From Agrypnia vestita (Eukaryota; Arthropoda; Insecta; Trichoptera; Phryganeidae): 64,000 nt of DNA. A program made the position numbers and the translations under genes. Shown here piece after piece: positions 1 to 11,447 of the stretch; within the stretch, counting starts at the first letter, position 1; the number at the start of each line of letters is the position of its first letter. A model generated the notes under the pieces. It worked only from the letters and a program-made list of their open reading frames with translations. It was not told where the DNA came from and searched no databases. The DNA is taken from positions 1 to 64,000 of the forward strand of contig JADDOH010024886.1 of NCBI GenBank assembly GCA_016648135.1. Direction: 5' to 3'.

Positions 1-1
1 A

Positions 2-878
2 GGGCCGGTCTTATAAACGAAAGACCAAATTTCCGTTAGTCAATCGACAATATACTAACGGATGGCCGTTCGTTTATAAATGTTACCGACGCTCGTCTTA
101 TAAAACTTTTTTTACCGTCCGTAAGTATCGCAATATCGCACTGCTCTTGTCTATGATTTTAGAGCTGTCAAAGGCGAATTATATCTCTTTTTTATCTAAA
201 ATTTCTCGCTCGCATCAGATTTTTGGGATACTTCCCACAACACTACATTGGTAATAGCCTTTAAAACCCCAACTTAGTCTGAGCAGCTAATAATATTGAT
301 CCTAGAGCATAGAATCTCGAGGCAACAAGCAATTTTGTAGTTGGTGATAATGTCAGATTCCTACGGATGCGCCTTTTTACATTGTTCCCAATATCTTCTA
401 GAAGCTCATATAAGCTCTTGAGCAGACCTTTTTGACAAGCGAAAGCGGTAGATAAAATCTGCGTCATCTAAAATATTAAAATAATCCACTCGTATATTGA
501 ACATTCTTTGTCGTCGAGTTTGTTCTTTATCCGATGAACTTGAATACAATAATAGCTCGACATCGTTATGTGAAAACATTTTTCCTTGAAAATGTAGCAA
601 CAGTCAGCACGGTATATATGTACATATTAAACAAACAGCATTAAACGCAAATTGACAGCGGACCTAACCTTAAAAAATAATACGTCAATCTCTCATAGTT
701 CTGTCAGTTTCAACTAACGGACGGTAAACTGGTGGTTCGACTGTCGGTATCGGCCGTCGGTAAAATTTTACTAAAATTTGATTAACGGATTGTTATAAGA
801 CGAAAAAAGTGACGTTTGTATCAAATTTCAGTTTATTTGGTCTGAAATTTAACTAACGGACGTTTATAAGACCGGCCC
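2..878 (-). mobile_element. PIF/Harbinger-derived non-autonomous element, copy 1
   Basis: The 877-bp unit is bounded by perfect 18-bp terminal inverted repeats, GGGCCGGTCTTATAAACG at the left and its complement at the right. Subterminal copies of ACTAACGGA and its complement recur near both ends. The three bases after the element are TGA (879-881), and the base before it is the A at position 1, which fits the 3-bp TWA-type target site of PIF/Harbinger elements. The interior keeps only an N-terminal transposase remnant on the minus strand. The true left flank lies outside the window. Confidence 0.85.
261..600 (-). pseudogene. HARBI1-like transposase N-terminal remnant, frameshifted (copy 1)
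   Basis: Two overlapping minus-strand frames (406-600 and 261-467) together resemble the start of a Harbinger (HARBI1-like) transposase. The first has the typical acidic stretch followed by FRLSK. The second has RRIRRNLTLSP and a LLVASRFYALGS segment. They are joined by a one-base frame change near 440-467. After the RFYALGS segment the homology stops, so the DDE catalytic core is missing and no activity is possible. The same frame break occurs in copy 2, so it predates the duplication. Family assignment is from motif recognition, not from a search. Confidence 0.7.
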
Positions 879-881
879 TGA

Positions 882-1758
882 GGGCCGGTCTTATAAACGA
901 AAGACCAAATTTCCGTTAGTCTATCGACAATATACTAACGGATGGCCGTTCGTTTATAAATGTTACCGATGCTCGTCTTATAAAACTTTTTTTACCGTCC
1001 GTAAGTATCGCAATATCGCACTGCTCTTGTCTATGATTTTAGAGCTGTCAAAAGCGAATTATATCTCTTTTCTATCTAAAATTTCTCGCTCGCATCAGAT
1101 TTTTGGGATACTTCCCACAACACTACATTGGTAATAGCCTTTAAAACCCCAACTTAGTCTGAGCAGCTAATAATATTGATCCTAGAGCATAGAATCTCGA
1201 GGCAACAAGCAATTTTGTAGTTGGTGATAATGTCAGATTCCTACGGATGCGCCTTTTTACATTGTTCCCAATATCTTCTAGAAGCTCATATAAGCTCTTG
1301 AGCAGACCTTTTTGACAAGCGAAAGCGGTAGATAAAATCTGCGTCATCTAAAATATTAAAATAATCTACTCGTATATTGAACATTCTTTGTCGTCGAGTT
1401 TGTTCTTTATCCGACGAACTTGAATACAATAATAGCTCGACATCGTTATGTGAAAACATTTTTCCTTGAAAATGTAGCAACAGTCAGCACGGTATATATG
1501 TACATATTAAACAAACAGCATTAAACGCAAATTGACAGCGGACCTAACCTTAAAAAATAATACGTCAATCTGTCATACTTCTGTCAGTTTCAACTAACGG
1601 ACGGTAAACTGGTGGTTCGACTGTCGGTATCGGCCGTCGGTAAAATTTTACTAAAATTTGATTAACGGATTGTTATAAGACGAAAAAAGTGACGTTTGTA
1701 TCAAATTTCGGTTTATTTGGTCTGGCATCTAACTAACGGACGTTTATAAGACCGGCCC
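882..1758 (-). mobile_element. PIF/Harbinger-derived non-autonomous element, copy 2 (tandem)
   Basis: A second 877-bp unit in the same orientation, nearly identical to the first with only scattered single-base differences. It starts immediately after the TGA at 879-881 and is followed by TTA (1759-1761), a TWA target triplet. The two units therefore share one target triplet and form a head-to-tail dimer. Confidence 0.85.
1141..1480 (-). pseudogene. HARBI1-like transposase N-terminal remnant, frameshifted (copy 2)
   Basis: Same content and same frame break as the remnant in the first tandem unit: an FRLSK-containing frame at 1286-1480 and an RFYALGS-containing frame at 1141-1347. The predicted peptides are identical to those of copy 1. 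No catalytic domain is present. Confidence 0.7.
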
Positions 1759-1761
1759 TTA

Positions 1762-3442
1762 GACCAACCCTGCACAGCATCGGTTCGTCGGTCACCCCAG
1801 CGGTGCACTCGATCAAACCGTTCTTCGATTCTCGCGAAGCGGATAATTTATTGTGAAAAATGAATGATCAGCAAGCAGGAAGACCGATGCGCAACATGAC
1901 GCAACAATTGTTATGATTCCGTTCGTCCCGGGCCGTCGAGCGCGCTGCCAACATGAGGTCGCAGAGTAAAAAGGTCGGTAGTATTGCGCGCAGTTTTCTC
2001 GAGACCTGCCGCGCCGCGCTGTCAGATCTCAAAACTCGTTGCGAGGCGGCGCGAAAATTGAAGCATTTTCTCATTTCTCATTATTAGCTAACAACACTGG
2101 AAATATGTTAATATTCGCGAGCGGTTCACCCGAGCCGCCGCGTCATTAAGACACTTTGTGAAGCTGAAAGAATTTATGATATTCTAGCCGTCAAGGATTT
2201 TTTCTCGATGTAACGGTTCAAGATTGCGCGCGCTGGGTAAATATTTCTGGATTGTTAACTATTTTATGTGTTCTCTACTAATTATTTCTCTTATCTCGGA
2301 TTGTGTAGGTTTATTATCATAATATAAATACATACATTTGTAGGATATCTATTGCTTCGTTAAATAACTTCCTAACCCTTTACTACTACTACTACTTCGA
2401 AAACAGTGATATCCGAAAAAAACTAATTTTGGTAATCGCTTTTATAGTGCTTCCCACTGATTTTGAAATATCATAATGAATTAAAATCGTTTTTGTGGTT
2501 TTTAAACAAATAATATGTATATTTTTTAGAAACGAGGTCACGAACATTTTAAATTACAGTAGAAATCTATGTGAATGATCAATATCTACGTTCTGTGAAA
2601 GGAGCAATCTATAAATATATAAAGTACGGACTGAATAAAATAAATTAATTCTAATATTATCACGAGATTCAAAAAACCGTAAAAACGCTCATAATCGAAG
2701 TCTTCCGAAGAATCTAGAATATTTTAGAAAGAACTAGAATTTACGAAATTATACCAGAAGCTTAAAAAAATTGTAATATTTATGAATACGTGGCGGCATC
2801 GCGATGAACACAGTAATTGTTTCACAGCGAGAAATTACAGATAAACGAATGGGCAATCCGAGCGAATATAGTCAGCCAGAGACCATTATAAAAAGTACCA
2901 GCGTGTGGAATGATCTAGTAGCGAATCTGTGTGATATAAACGGCGGAATAAGTGTAGGTGCCAGAGATAAGTGAAATATTCTCGAGTGAGCGAAACAGTG
3001 CGAATTAGGGAATAGTGTTCTAGTTTGTGTTCAGTGAGTTTATTCAAATAAAAATTAAATTGATTTGGTTTTTTTATTCTCATTTGTCAAAATCTGTATT
3101 ATTTTACATAGTCCACTATTAATATTGCATAATAATACATGTAAGTCGATAATATCACGTATTTCAAATGGATTTTTACTTTATATTGCAATGAATTATT
3201 AAAACCTTTGAGCACCCACCCACACAAGGACAGCACACCTAAATAAGTAAAAATAAATAAATAAATCTATTGATTTTTCAATAAATTTTAATATTTTTGA
3301 ATAATGTAATGTATTTTTTTTCATAACAACATATTTTATTGCGAAGTTGCAATTTTTATTACATCCATTATTTTTACGATCAGCAGACTTTTAAATTAAA
3401 AAAATATTTTTTATTGTAATTTTGTACTGCGTATACAATATT
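1762..3442. other. Non-coding stretch with GC-rich start
   Basis: 1765-2230 is clearly richer in GC than its surroundings and does not resemble any repeat elsewhere in the window. Short open frames here have no recognisable motif. From 2230 onward the sequence is AT-rich with no repeat structure I could identify. TAAATAAATAAATAAAT near 3245-3266 may be a retroposon tail. Confidence 0.4.
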
Positions 3443-3591
3443 GGGTAATTTTACTACTAATTTCGGGAAGGTCAGTCAGTGTAAATTATAATTAAATTAA
3501 ATATTTGACCAAACTGCATTTAATTAAGTCATAATTACAGCTGTAGATGGGAAGGACCGCTCTTTCCGAAATTAGTAGTGAAAAATAACCC
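3443..3591. mobile_element. Short foldback MITE
   Basis: GGGTAATTTTACTACTAAT at the left is mirrored at the right by the complement of GGGTTATTTTTCACTACTAA, followed on both arms by TTTCGG and a purine run. The arms are about 28 bp and the unit about 150 bp. ATT flanks both ends and may be the target duplication. The arms resemble those of the unit at 44358-44505. Confidence 0.55.
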
Positions 3592-3713
3592 ATTGTTGTC
3601 CGTGGAGAAGGTAAAAAGTTAAAACTATATTTTAAAAGAAATATGTTGCACCACGAAGTGACTGTTATATGATTTAATGATTATCGATAGGTTTTTCTCT
3701 ATATATTTCTATA

Positions 3714-4422
3714 GGGTGGCCCATCGGGTCTGCCGGATTTAAATATCCCACAATTCTTTTATAATATAATTTTGACATTTGTCACCTGATGCTATTGAAG
3801 TAATTAAAAATGGATTGCTATAAGAATAACAAATTTTTATTGTTAAAACATTTTACGAATCTGGCAAAAATTATGCTGAGACTATTCGAAAAGTTCGTGG
3901 AATTCTTGGTACAATGATTCAAGATGTATTCATTAATTGATTACACGTTTCAATTAATGAGCCCACCAAAGATTAATTAAAAAAAATCGAGGAAACTGGT
4001 TAGTTATGAACAACCGCGTCCTCATCCTTTGCGATCAGCCGAAACACTGCAGTCGTCATTGAAAGCATCGATGAGTATCCAGGAACATAAAGACCTTCAT
4101 CTTCATCCTTATGCGAATTGACGCAACGTAATTTTTTCCTTTGAGGTTTTATAAACTCCTATCTATGCTAGCAAACCACAAACAATTCCTGAACTAAAAA
4201 CAGTAATCCAACGCGTTATTGATGAAATTGACCGAACTGCCTTGCAAACAATCCTCAAAAATGTTATCAAAGAGTCAGGGTATGCCAACATAGCCATGGC
4301 GCTTATTTGGTCAATACCATAAATTAATCTCAACATATTATAAATCAATAAGAATTGTCCAATTAAATACTGATTTGGTGTTTCATATTATAATTAAATC
4401 CGGCGTATTGGATGGACCACCC
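3714..4422 (+). mobile_element. Degenerate Tc1/mariner-type element
   Basis: TA at 3712-3713 and at 4423-4424 flank inverted repeats. The left end reads GGGTGGCCCATC and then GCCGGATTTAA. The right end, complemented, reads GGGTGGTCCATC and then GCCGGATTTAA. At 709 bp it is about half the length of a full element, implying internal deletion. The plus-strand interior keeps recognisable pieces of a transposase at both ends. Confidence 0.75.
3800..4350 (+). pseudogene. Broken Tc1/mariner-type transposase pieces
   Basis: The first part (about 3800-4080) reads in shifting frames as an N-terminal helix-turn-helix region with words such as RKVRGILGT, EETG and a proline/arginine-rich stretch. The second part (about 4165-4290) reads as the end of a transposase: KPQTIPELK, then VIQRVIDEIDRT. 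The catalytic middle appears deleted, and stops and frame changes are present. Which mariner-related family it belongs to is uncertain. Confidence 0.6.
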
Positions 4423-4424
4423 TA

Positions 4425-4993
4425 CATTAAATTCAGCTCACTTAACTTAATATACTCAAATATTATACAACTATGTTCGAAATTGCAGCTTCTCAGTAAA
4501 ACTTCACTTAAAACATGAATAAGAAAGTTTATTACTTACAAAATAAACTTCATTAAGAACTTAACTGCCAATTTAACATAGTACCTAGGTACCGAAAACA
4601 TTAAAAATATTTCTAATTTTCGAAAATGAGTGTATTTTGAGACGAACTAACGTGTAAGTAGGTATCAAAAGTTACGCGACAGCGAGTTTACAAAGTTCGT
4701 GAATCCTGCGCCAAGGCTGAGAAATATTTAAAAATTATAATTGTTTATAATAAATTGAAACGAGTCGTGATTTGCCGTGAATGGCGACTTTTCTGGGAAT
4801 TATCGTTTAATTATTGTCGAATGACTCATTTTCGTACAAAAGCATCTACCGAACAGACAAATTATGATGTAACGATTGTATATTATTTCACAACAACACA
4901 ATAGAACGGATCCTGAAAAGAGGATTAGACACAGAGATGAAGTTTCAGACAAGTGCTGGAAGCTGCGATCATCTGCGCAATTACTTCAAGTAG
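4425..4993. other. Non-coding, no feature recognised
   Basis: AT-rich sequence between the Tc1/mariner relic and the hAT element. Nothing supported. Confidence 0.3.
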
Positions 4994-5001
4994 GTAGAGA
5001 G

Positions 5002-5783
5002 CAGTGGCGTGCAGTGGGTATAAACTTAGGTTATGCGGTGACCGACTATATACCTATTTAAAAAAAATATATATACGCATATACCTATAAGGGTATATAC
5101 ATTTTAAATTTATTTTTAACTATATATAATGAACTATTTTGAGTAGCTTCAATCCAAAAAGATAACTGCACTATAAAAGAAGTATTGTAAACAATATTTC
5201 CTAAATAAATAAATGTTTTATATAGGTATAGCTAATACGGCGAAAAATTTCAATATATTTCGAAGACGATTTATATATAATTAAATCGGGAACAATACTA
5301 AATTTCAGATATACGTTTCTTTTCATAAAAATAAATCAAAATTTTTATCATATCATTATGATATAACAGATGACAGATGGTATTTGTCGTATTCGTATTT
5401 ACATTTACCATAGAAAAGACATAAAATGTACACCGAAAGTTTTGTGTGGAATTTGTAAAAAATAACATTTCTGCATGACGTGCGCCTCGCATAGGAACTT
5501 TCGAAGAAGGACGCTATTACACAAAACTCGCAGCATTAAAAATACATGTTTTTTTTCTCGTCTTGACTTAATTTGTGGAACAAATTGGTTGGCGAAATAA
5601 ATGAAGAATTGACATGAAGTTAAGCACAGAAAAGTCGGAAATAAAACTTCTAGCCGTAGGACGAATTACGGCTAGAATTTTTAATCAACTTTTTCTTAAG
5701 ATAAGGATTATTTAATTAATATTTGTTTCTCAGAATCTTTACTAATGCACAGCTTTTTTGCTTGTATGCGCTGCACGCCACTG
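5002..5783. mobile_element. Non-autonomous hAT element with 8-bp TSD
   Basis: The ends read CAGTGGCGTGCAG and the complement, 13 bp perfect with weaker similarity beyond. An exact 8-bp duplication GTAGAGAG lies at 4994-5001 and again at 5784-5791. An 8-bp target duplication with CAGNGGCGT-like ends is diagnostic of the hAT superfamily. The 782-bp interior has no transposase frame, so it would need a transposase supplied from elsewhere. The intact duplication argues for a fairly recent insertion. Confidence 0.9.
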
Positions 5784-5791
5784 GTAGAGAG

Positions 5792-7961
5792 AGAAAAATA
5801 TAATAAGAATTGTTTTCAATTTCTGTTCGTCATATTTTATAACACGGTGGCGCGACGTAACTACGCTGATGAAGCCAACAGGATGATGCATTGGGACTAT
5901 TGGGACCTACGTTAGATGATAGGGGCGCTCAAGACGTGGAATTCTTTTGCTAACAAAACTTTTCCCATCACTAATGATTTTTATAATTCATCACAGCTAA
6001 AATGGCATTATTAAAAAAAATATCTCGTGGTTATGTCTAAACATCGCGAATGTGCGTATTAAGTATACAGTTTACCGGGATGGAAGGAAGGAAAGAAATT
6101 ATATCACATTTATTTTTGTGATTTTAAAATATATTTTGTTACAAAACACTTGCTTAGTATTGTAATTTGTGTAATGTACTATATATTTTTTATAATTCAA
6201 AAGTACTGAATTAAAAAAAGTTATTTACCTAGGTACCAACCGGTACGTTTTTTTCAATTTTCGAACGTGGGAGTGATGCGGCTTTAAGAAGATGAATTTC
6301 TAACAGTCACAAACGCTTGTATATCTCAGAAAGTATATGACGTAGTTGAAAGTTAAGTCATCAAATATATTGAGGACAATAAAAATTCTTTAGATTACAT
6401 CAGCCGCGTTCGCTCTTCCCCGTACTCTCCGCACGAGAGGATTATGCAAGCGATACGAATTGGCGCGCTCAGTCAATTCGGGACGTTGTTGAACAGTACG
6501 TCCGATCGGGACAAAACGATTGTGAGAAAATAGCTCACATGTCCGTCGTGTCTATAACACAAATCAAATGCAAAGATGATAAACTTTGTGAGGTTTATGT
6601 GAAAGTAATTGGCTAAAGTACAAGCAGAAATTAAGAAAAGTTGTGTCTGAAGGTAGATCTGATCAAGACGAACCCAACGACACTCTACTCACTGCGGATG
6701 GGCCAGGGCCTACAAAGAATTGTTTTGGTCTCGCCACTGCAGTGGTGTAACGGGATTTCAAAATCAAATATCTGCATAACTTTGTATCGGAGAATGTTGA
6801 CATTATCGCGGGTTCATCTCTAAATTATTTAACAAAATCACCTTCCCAATTATGTTGCCACCCGTTAAATTAACGATGAGGGTACAACTGAATATAGGTA
6901 CCTATCTACTGTCGAAATAAATGATCATTTCTTTATAGTGGAAGAGCTTGCATGCATTCAATATTATGAATATTTTACATACATTTAGAGATTTTGGATA
7001 AAAAATAAACAACCTCATTATGGATAAAGATGCCTTATCTGGATAACTCTGCATTTATATATAATTTATCCACAATTTCATATACTTTGGGTATTCACTT
7101 ATTAACATCTTTATACACCGGTCAATTAATTGCAAAATACTTTATTGTATATAAAATGTGTGTGTACTTTATATATTGTAATAACATGTGCAGCGCTTTA
7201 AACATTAATTTATTCAATTTCGGAATAAAATTCCCGGATAGAATTGGAGGACCGTGGTTCGAGTCCCGGTGACAGTTAAAATATTTTTTCGTTAATTTGA
7301 TTTTTTCTGTATGTCTTTTCTAATTGATTAATAAAAATTGTTTAATAATTCACAGAACTTTGTTCTGAAATTGCAACTTCACAAATATAATGTGTTTCCT
7401 TTAATATATAGGTATGTATTGTATCAAATTCTTCCAAAAATTAAAATGAAATATTAATTTTTGGCGTCCTCCAGCGGTAGATACGCGAAGGTATTCGTGA
7501 CTATAGCATTATAAAAAAGTGGATTGCTTTAAAAATGGAATAAAAATGTTGATCATTAATTTATGGAAAATGTGTTACATTACACATTGCACCTCTATGT
7601 AAATATACTTTGTTATGCAATAATTAATTATAATAAGAAGAGTTATATGATTTTTATTAAATTATTTGATCAGGTGTTTGAAGATTTAAAAATATGGCCA
7701 AATAAAAAGCTTTATTTTCACAAATTTTGTGTTTAGGCTCCAACTACGCACTTGCGTACTTGTCGTCAAGTTTCGTTTCTGCACGGGGTAGGTGGAAAGG
7801 ATAGAAAGCCACACTTTTCTGTTCTAATACAGAACATTCGCGTCATCAATATTCATACATCTTCTTATGCATGTTCGTTGATAGTTGATTGTTGTTGCTC
7901 GTTGATGTTTGTTCTACCATTCAGTTCCTAGATTTTCTAGTCTAATGAAAAAAATATATAG
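5792..7961. other. Non-coding stretch
   Basis: Mostly AT-rich. 6405-6560 is a GC-richer, non-repetitive patch without a convincing reading frame. A sequence resembling a tRNA T-arm (GGTTCGAGTCCCGG, 7256-7269) lies near the end but has no matching tRNA fold upstream. Confidence 0.35.
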
Positions 7962-7969
7962 CTACATAT

Positions 7970-8199
7970 CAGGCGCGTGCAGTGAGAACAAGGAGCATGA
8001 ATTTTATTTAAACACACCTATATTAGGAAAAAAAATTAAATGAAATAGTTAGCTAAAAAAATATTACATGGAATATTTAAAACTTAATATGTTAATTATT
8101 GTGATAGGAATATTACGAGATTTATGTTTTATTTCGGTTTCTTTTCAAAATATATGCTTAAGAAAAAGTCATGCTTCTTGTTCCCACTGCACGTCCCTG
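7970..8199. mobile_element. hAT-type MITE with 8-bp TSD, family M1
   Basis: A 230-bp element whose left end CAGGCGCGTGCAGTGAGAAC mirrors a right end complementing to CAGGGACGTGCAGTGGGAAC. Arms extend about 35 bp to GGAGCATGA. The 8-bp duplication CTACATAT is exact at 7962-7969 and 8200-8207. There is no coding capacity. The GCGTGCAGTG core resembles the hAT element at 5002. A second copy is at 57684. Confidence 0.9.
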
Positions 8200-8207
8200 C
8201 TACATAT

Positions 8208-9539
8208 ATTTTTTCGATATCTCCGTTATGCATATATTTTTTTATTATCTCCTCATTTATTCGAACGTTTATACGCCGTTTTCTTGACGTTTATATTTGT
8301 GTATTTCGTCAAATCAATCATTTCTACAATCCCATCCACAATTTTATAAAGTGGAAAATATGTTTATGCTAAGCAGCAAAATTATCGAACGTTGCGCTAT
8401 GGCATCGTGAAATGTGCACAAATAATTTTGCTAAAATTTCTAGATCACCGCGACTAATTTTAACTACCAAACAACTTCCCTTCATCAATTCCTCTTAGCC
8501 GTGAAAAAATAAAACAAGATGTGGACGGTCCCCACACAAACTATCGAATCTTCATAATTCGATTTTCATTTTACTATCTTAAACAGTAATTTATTCTATA
8601 TTTTCGGACAACGTTAAGAAAGTTGAATTTTCGTTTCAAAAAAAGCAAATCTGAAAGAAATACACTTTTTAACGGTATCCAAAATTAAAAAGTAAAATAA
8701 ATAGTTTAAGAAAATCATCCGAAAAAAGATTTTTGCAGTTTCTATAGTAGGTATATGTACGGACCATCGATGTCATATTGTTTGCGCTATATTTTTCAAA
8801 ACAAAAAATGGCTTTTTAAAAATCTCGTAGAGAAAAATTACTCGAATGTTTTAAGACTCGCACTGAACGTTTCGAAATTTTTTCTCTTGCAAGAATAATT
8901 TTTCTCAGTTATGTGAATATGTAATTAATGTAAACAAGAATCCAAGCCATGTGATTAAGTAATTCAATTAATAAATCACTGGTTACGGAGTCGCAGCCTC
9001 TCAGATATCATCTAACAAGATTAGGATTATCCATCGAGAGAGTAGAATCTCGTCAAAAAAAGAATTGGAAGAATGCGACAGGTAGGTGTATTGCGGAACG
9101 CGGAAATATTGCTTCGGAAGAAAAAATTTACACTTGAAAGAGAATTCTGCCGCTCCGAGCGATGCAGACTCCGTTCGAAGACAATAAACGTGCCACGACG
9201 ATGACCACCGGGCCTCGGTGGAAGACGGGACAGCAGCCGAGGCTGTGGAGGAGCTCGTGCGACGTAATAATATTATGTACATAATTTATTTCGACACTAG
9301 GATCTGCCGAAGGACAGCTGGGGTCAACAGTTTGGCCCTGGACAGAGGACAGAGACGCGGCCCGTGTCCTCGTTGGACCCAATTTGACCCTGATGAATGA
9401 CTCTGTTGCACTTAAATACATTAGTACCTCACTGCAAGTTATGTGACATTGAAATGTACCTTGACTAGTGATGAATATTTTATTATTTGAAAAAAATGAT
9501 ATGAAAAATGGTCTCGGTTATTTGATCAGTAGTTAAGCC
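8208..9539. other. Non-coding stretch with GC-rich island at 9140-9390
   Basis: The first 900 bases are AT-rich and featureless. 9140-9390 is GC-rich, non-repetitive and open by chance in several overlapping frames on both strands; none shows a known domain. It may be conserved regulatory DNA, but this is a guess from composition only. Confidence 0.35.
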
Positions 9540-10246
9540 AACTATTATACTCGAGCCATCGTAAGATGGCATTTTTGACAGATCGTAATAGTGTTGTGAC
9601 ACACTTGAAATCATTAACGAAAAAATTCAGTCGAAAAAAAATTCGTCGCACGGTGTGAGTTGAGAAAGTACATAAAAAAGGTTATAGAAGAACAATATAA
9701 CACATTTTTCTTAGATAAAAATATTTACTTGAATGTTTCAATCTGATTCATCCCCATTACTATCACTCTCCATTGAACTATCGTCGCTGCTATCATTTCC
9801 TCAATTAATTATAATATCATTATCTAAAATATTATCGATTCTAATATTTCTTTCGTAATCTTCCTTTATTCGTCGCACGGTTCTATTCACTACATTAGCC
9901 CAGTCTGATCCGTCTTTTATTGTTTTGTAGCCGTTTTCTTTGCCCTCTAATAAAGCCATAGAAAAAGATCATATTTAGAGGTCACAATCGATCTGTCAGA
10001 TTTGTTGTGTTATTTTGGATACTTATTCTGCGTATTCTACGCATATTATACAGGCAATCATTATCCTATAACATTTTGAATCATTTCGTTCATTCCATAT
10101 TTAATGTTGATGGACATCACTACTCTGGCGTTCGCGCAATAAAGAATAGCATTTGTCCTCCAATATTTAGCTGTCATTAATTACGAAACTTCATGTAAGT
10201 CTAAACGTCAAAAGTGCCATCATAGAGTGGCCGTACTGTAGTTAAA
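9540..10246 (-). mobile_element. Candidate TIR element carrying a broken ORF
   Basis: The left arm around 9543-9579 reads GAGCCATCGTAAGATGGC and then TTTTTGAC. The complement of 10207-10243 reads GGCCACTCTATGATGGC and then ACTTTTGAC. The arms are 35-40 bp and imperfect. A minus-strand ORF remnant lies inside. No clear target duplication was found, so the exact ends and superfamily are unknown. Confidence 0.45.
9738..9959 (-). pseudogene. Unrecognised ORF remnant with acidic serine-rich tail
   Basis: From the ATG at 9959 the minus strand is open for 52 codons to a TGA at 9801-9803. In the same frame beyond that stop it continues for 20 codons to a second TGA at 9738-9740. The first part is basic (NRTVRRIKEDYERNIR) and contains KDGSDWANVVN. 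The part after the stop is acidic and serine-rich (SSDDSSMESDSNGDESD). The composition looks like real protein rather than chance, and the position inside a TIR-bounded unit suggests a transposon-encoded protein. I do not recognise the family. A single point mutation or selenocysteine-like readthrough could explain the stop; mutation is far more likely. Confidence 0.45.
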
Positions 10247-11256
10247 AAATTATAGATTCAGTTAGAATTGTCCATGTTAGTGGCGATTGAAACAAAATAC
10301 GTAAATGCTCAGGTAAATGGATGAATAGTGAATTTCTTAAGGGAATGGTGAAATGTGCGAAATGAATCTAAAATGTAAGCAAATTATTTTTTACATTAAC
10401 ACACATTATAATATGATTGAACTTACCGCTCCTGTTAATCCAATTGCTGAAACTCTACTTAATTTGCTGCAGTCTTTCACAAAATGCCTATTAAAGTTTA
10501 TCTTTCACAACAAATAAAATTATCGCGAAATCTTAGTCTGTATTATCCTGTAAACAACGTCATCTTCTAGCATTATTCTCGTCGTTTCGGCCGCGATTTA
10601 AGTCAGTGAAAATGGCGCCGGAAGCTTAGCGTCTCAGTAGCGTTGATGACGTACATTGTTACATAGAGAATTATGTATTTTGATAATTGGCTTAATCTTG
10701 AGCCTATTGCACCTGCTTACATGCATATAATTTGATATATCTTCAAGTCAGTAATTTACGAATGGGAACATCGATGACTTAAGTGACATTTTTTAAATAC
10801 CATAATTGTAAATTTTACAGGAAGGACAAAAAACTATGCAGTTTACTTTAATTAATTGAAATTATGTATTTTTCTTTCTCAACGATTTATGTGCTACACG
10901 AGAATATTCTGATTTCTATTGCTATGATGAAATGAAAATTGTTTAAATGTTTAAAATACCTAAAAATAAATTTTAAGTAAAGAGAAAGAAATAAAACATT
11001 TTCACAACTTAATGTTACACTATTACTAAATAAAAATAAATAATATTCATTTTATAAACAGTATATATAAAATAATAAAAAAAGATTTTGAGTACAAAAG
11101 CAAAAAAAAAAGAAATTTTAAGTACAAAGTTAAAAATTTTAAGTAACTTAAAAAAAACATTTTACGTTCATTTATATAAATAATAATACACATAATAAAT
11201 TATTCATTGACATTATCATAATAATGCACTTTACATCATTTCAATATAAATACAGT
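10247..11256. other. AT-rich non-coding; probable LINE 3' tail at right
   Basis: Contains one of three copies of a short motif around TAGAGAATTATG (10663-10674; others at 14918 and 15119). The AT-rich section from about 10950 to 11256 lies downstream, on the minus strand, of the LINE ORF fragment at 11257 and is probably its 3' untranslated region. Confidence 0.35.
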
Positions 11257-11447
11257 TCATATATAACTTATGTCGTTTACTAATAACCACTTTTTAAGTT
11301 CTGTCACTGAGTTTGGAGTCTTTAGGCCTGTGGGAAAGGTACTTTGTATTTGGTTCAAGAACATTGGGACTAGATATTCAAGTGTCCTATTTTTTGAAAA
11401 GGTTGAATTAAATGATAGACACCTCGGAACAATATAATATAGATTTA
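11257..11447 (-). pseudogene. LINE reverse transcriptase C-terminus, Jockey/CR1-like
   Basis: The minus strand is open for about 63 codons up to a TGA at 11257-11259, with no start codon. The text includes YYIVPRCLSFNS, RTLEYLVPMFLNQI, FPTGLK and ELKKWLL, the pattern of the extreme C-terminus of Jockey/CR1-type non-LTR reverse transcriptases (a conserved LP/VP segment and a final LKKWLL helix). The upstream part is cut off where the palindromic MITE begins near 11448. This is a dead 5'-truncated copy. Confidence 0.6.

Noticed and set aside
7240..7275. Possible tRNA T-arm (GGTTCGAGTCCCGG)
   Set aside because: No acceptor stem, D-arm or anticodon arm can be placed upstream, and the T-stem itself has mismatches.
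8068..8372. Two overlapping plus-strand frames of 93 and 82 residues
   Set aside because: They start inside the hAT MITE at 7970-8199 and cross its end; no homology recognised.
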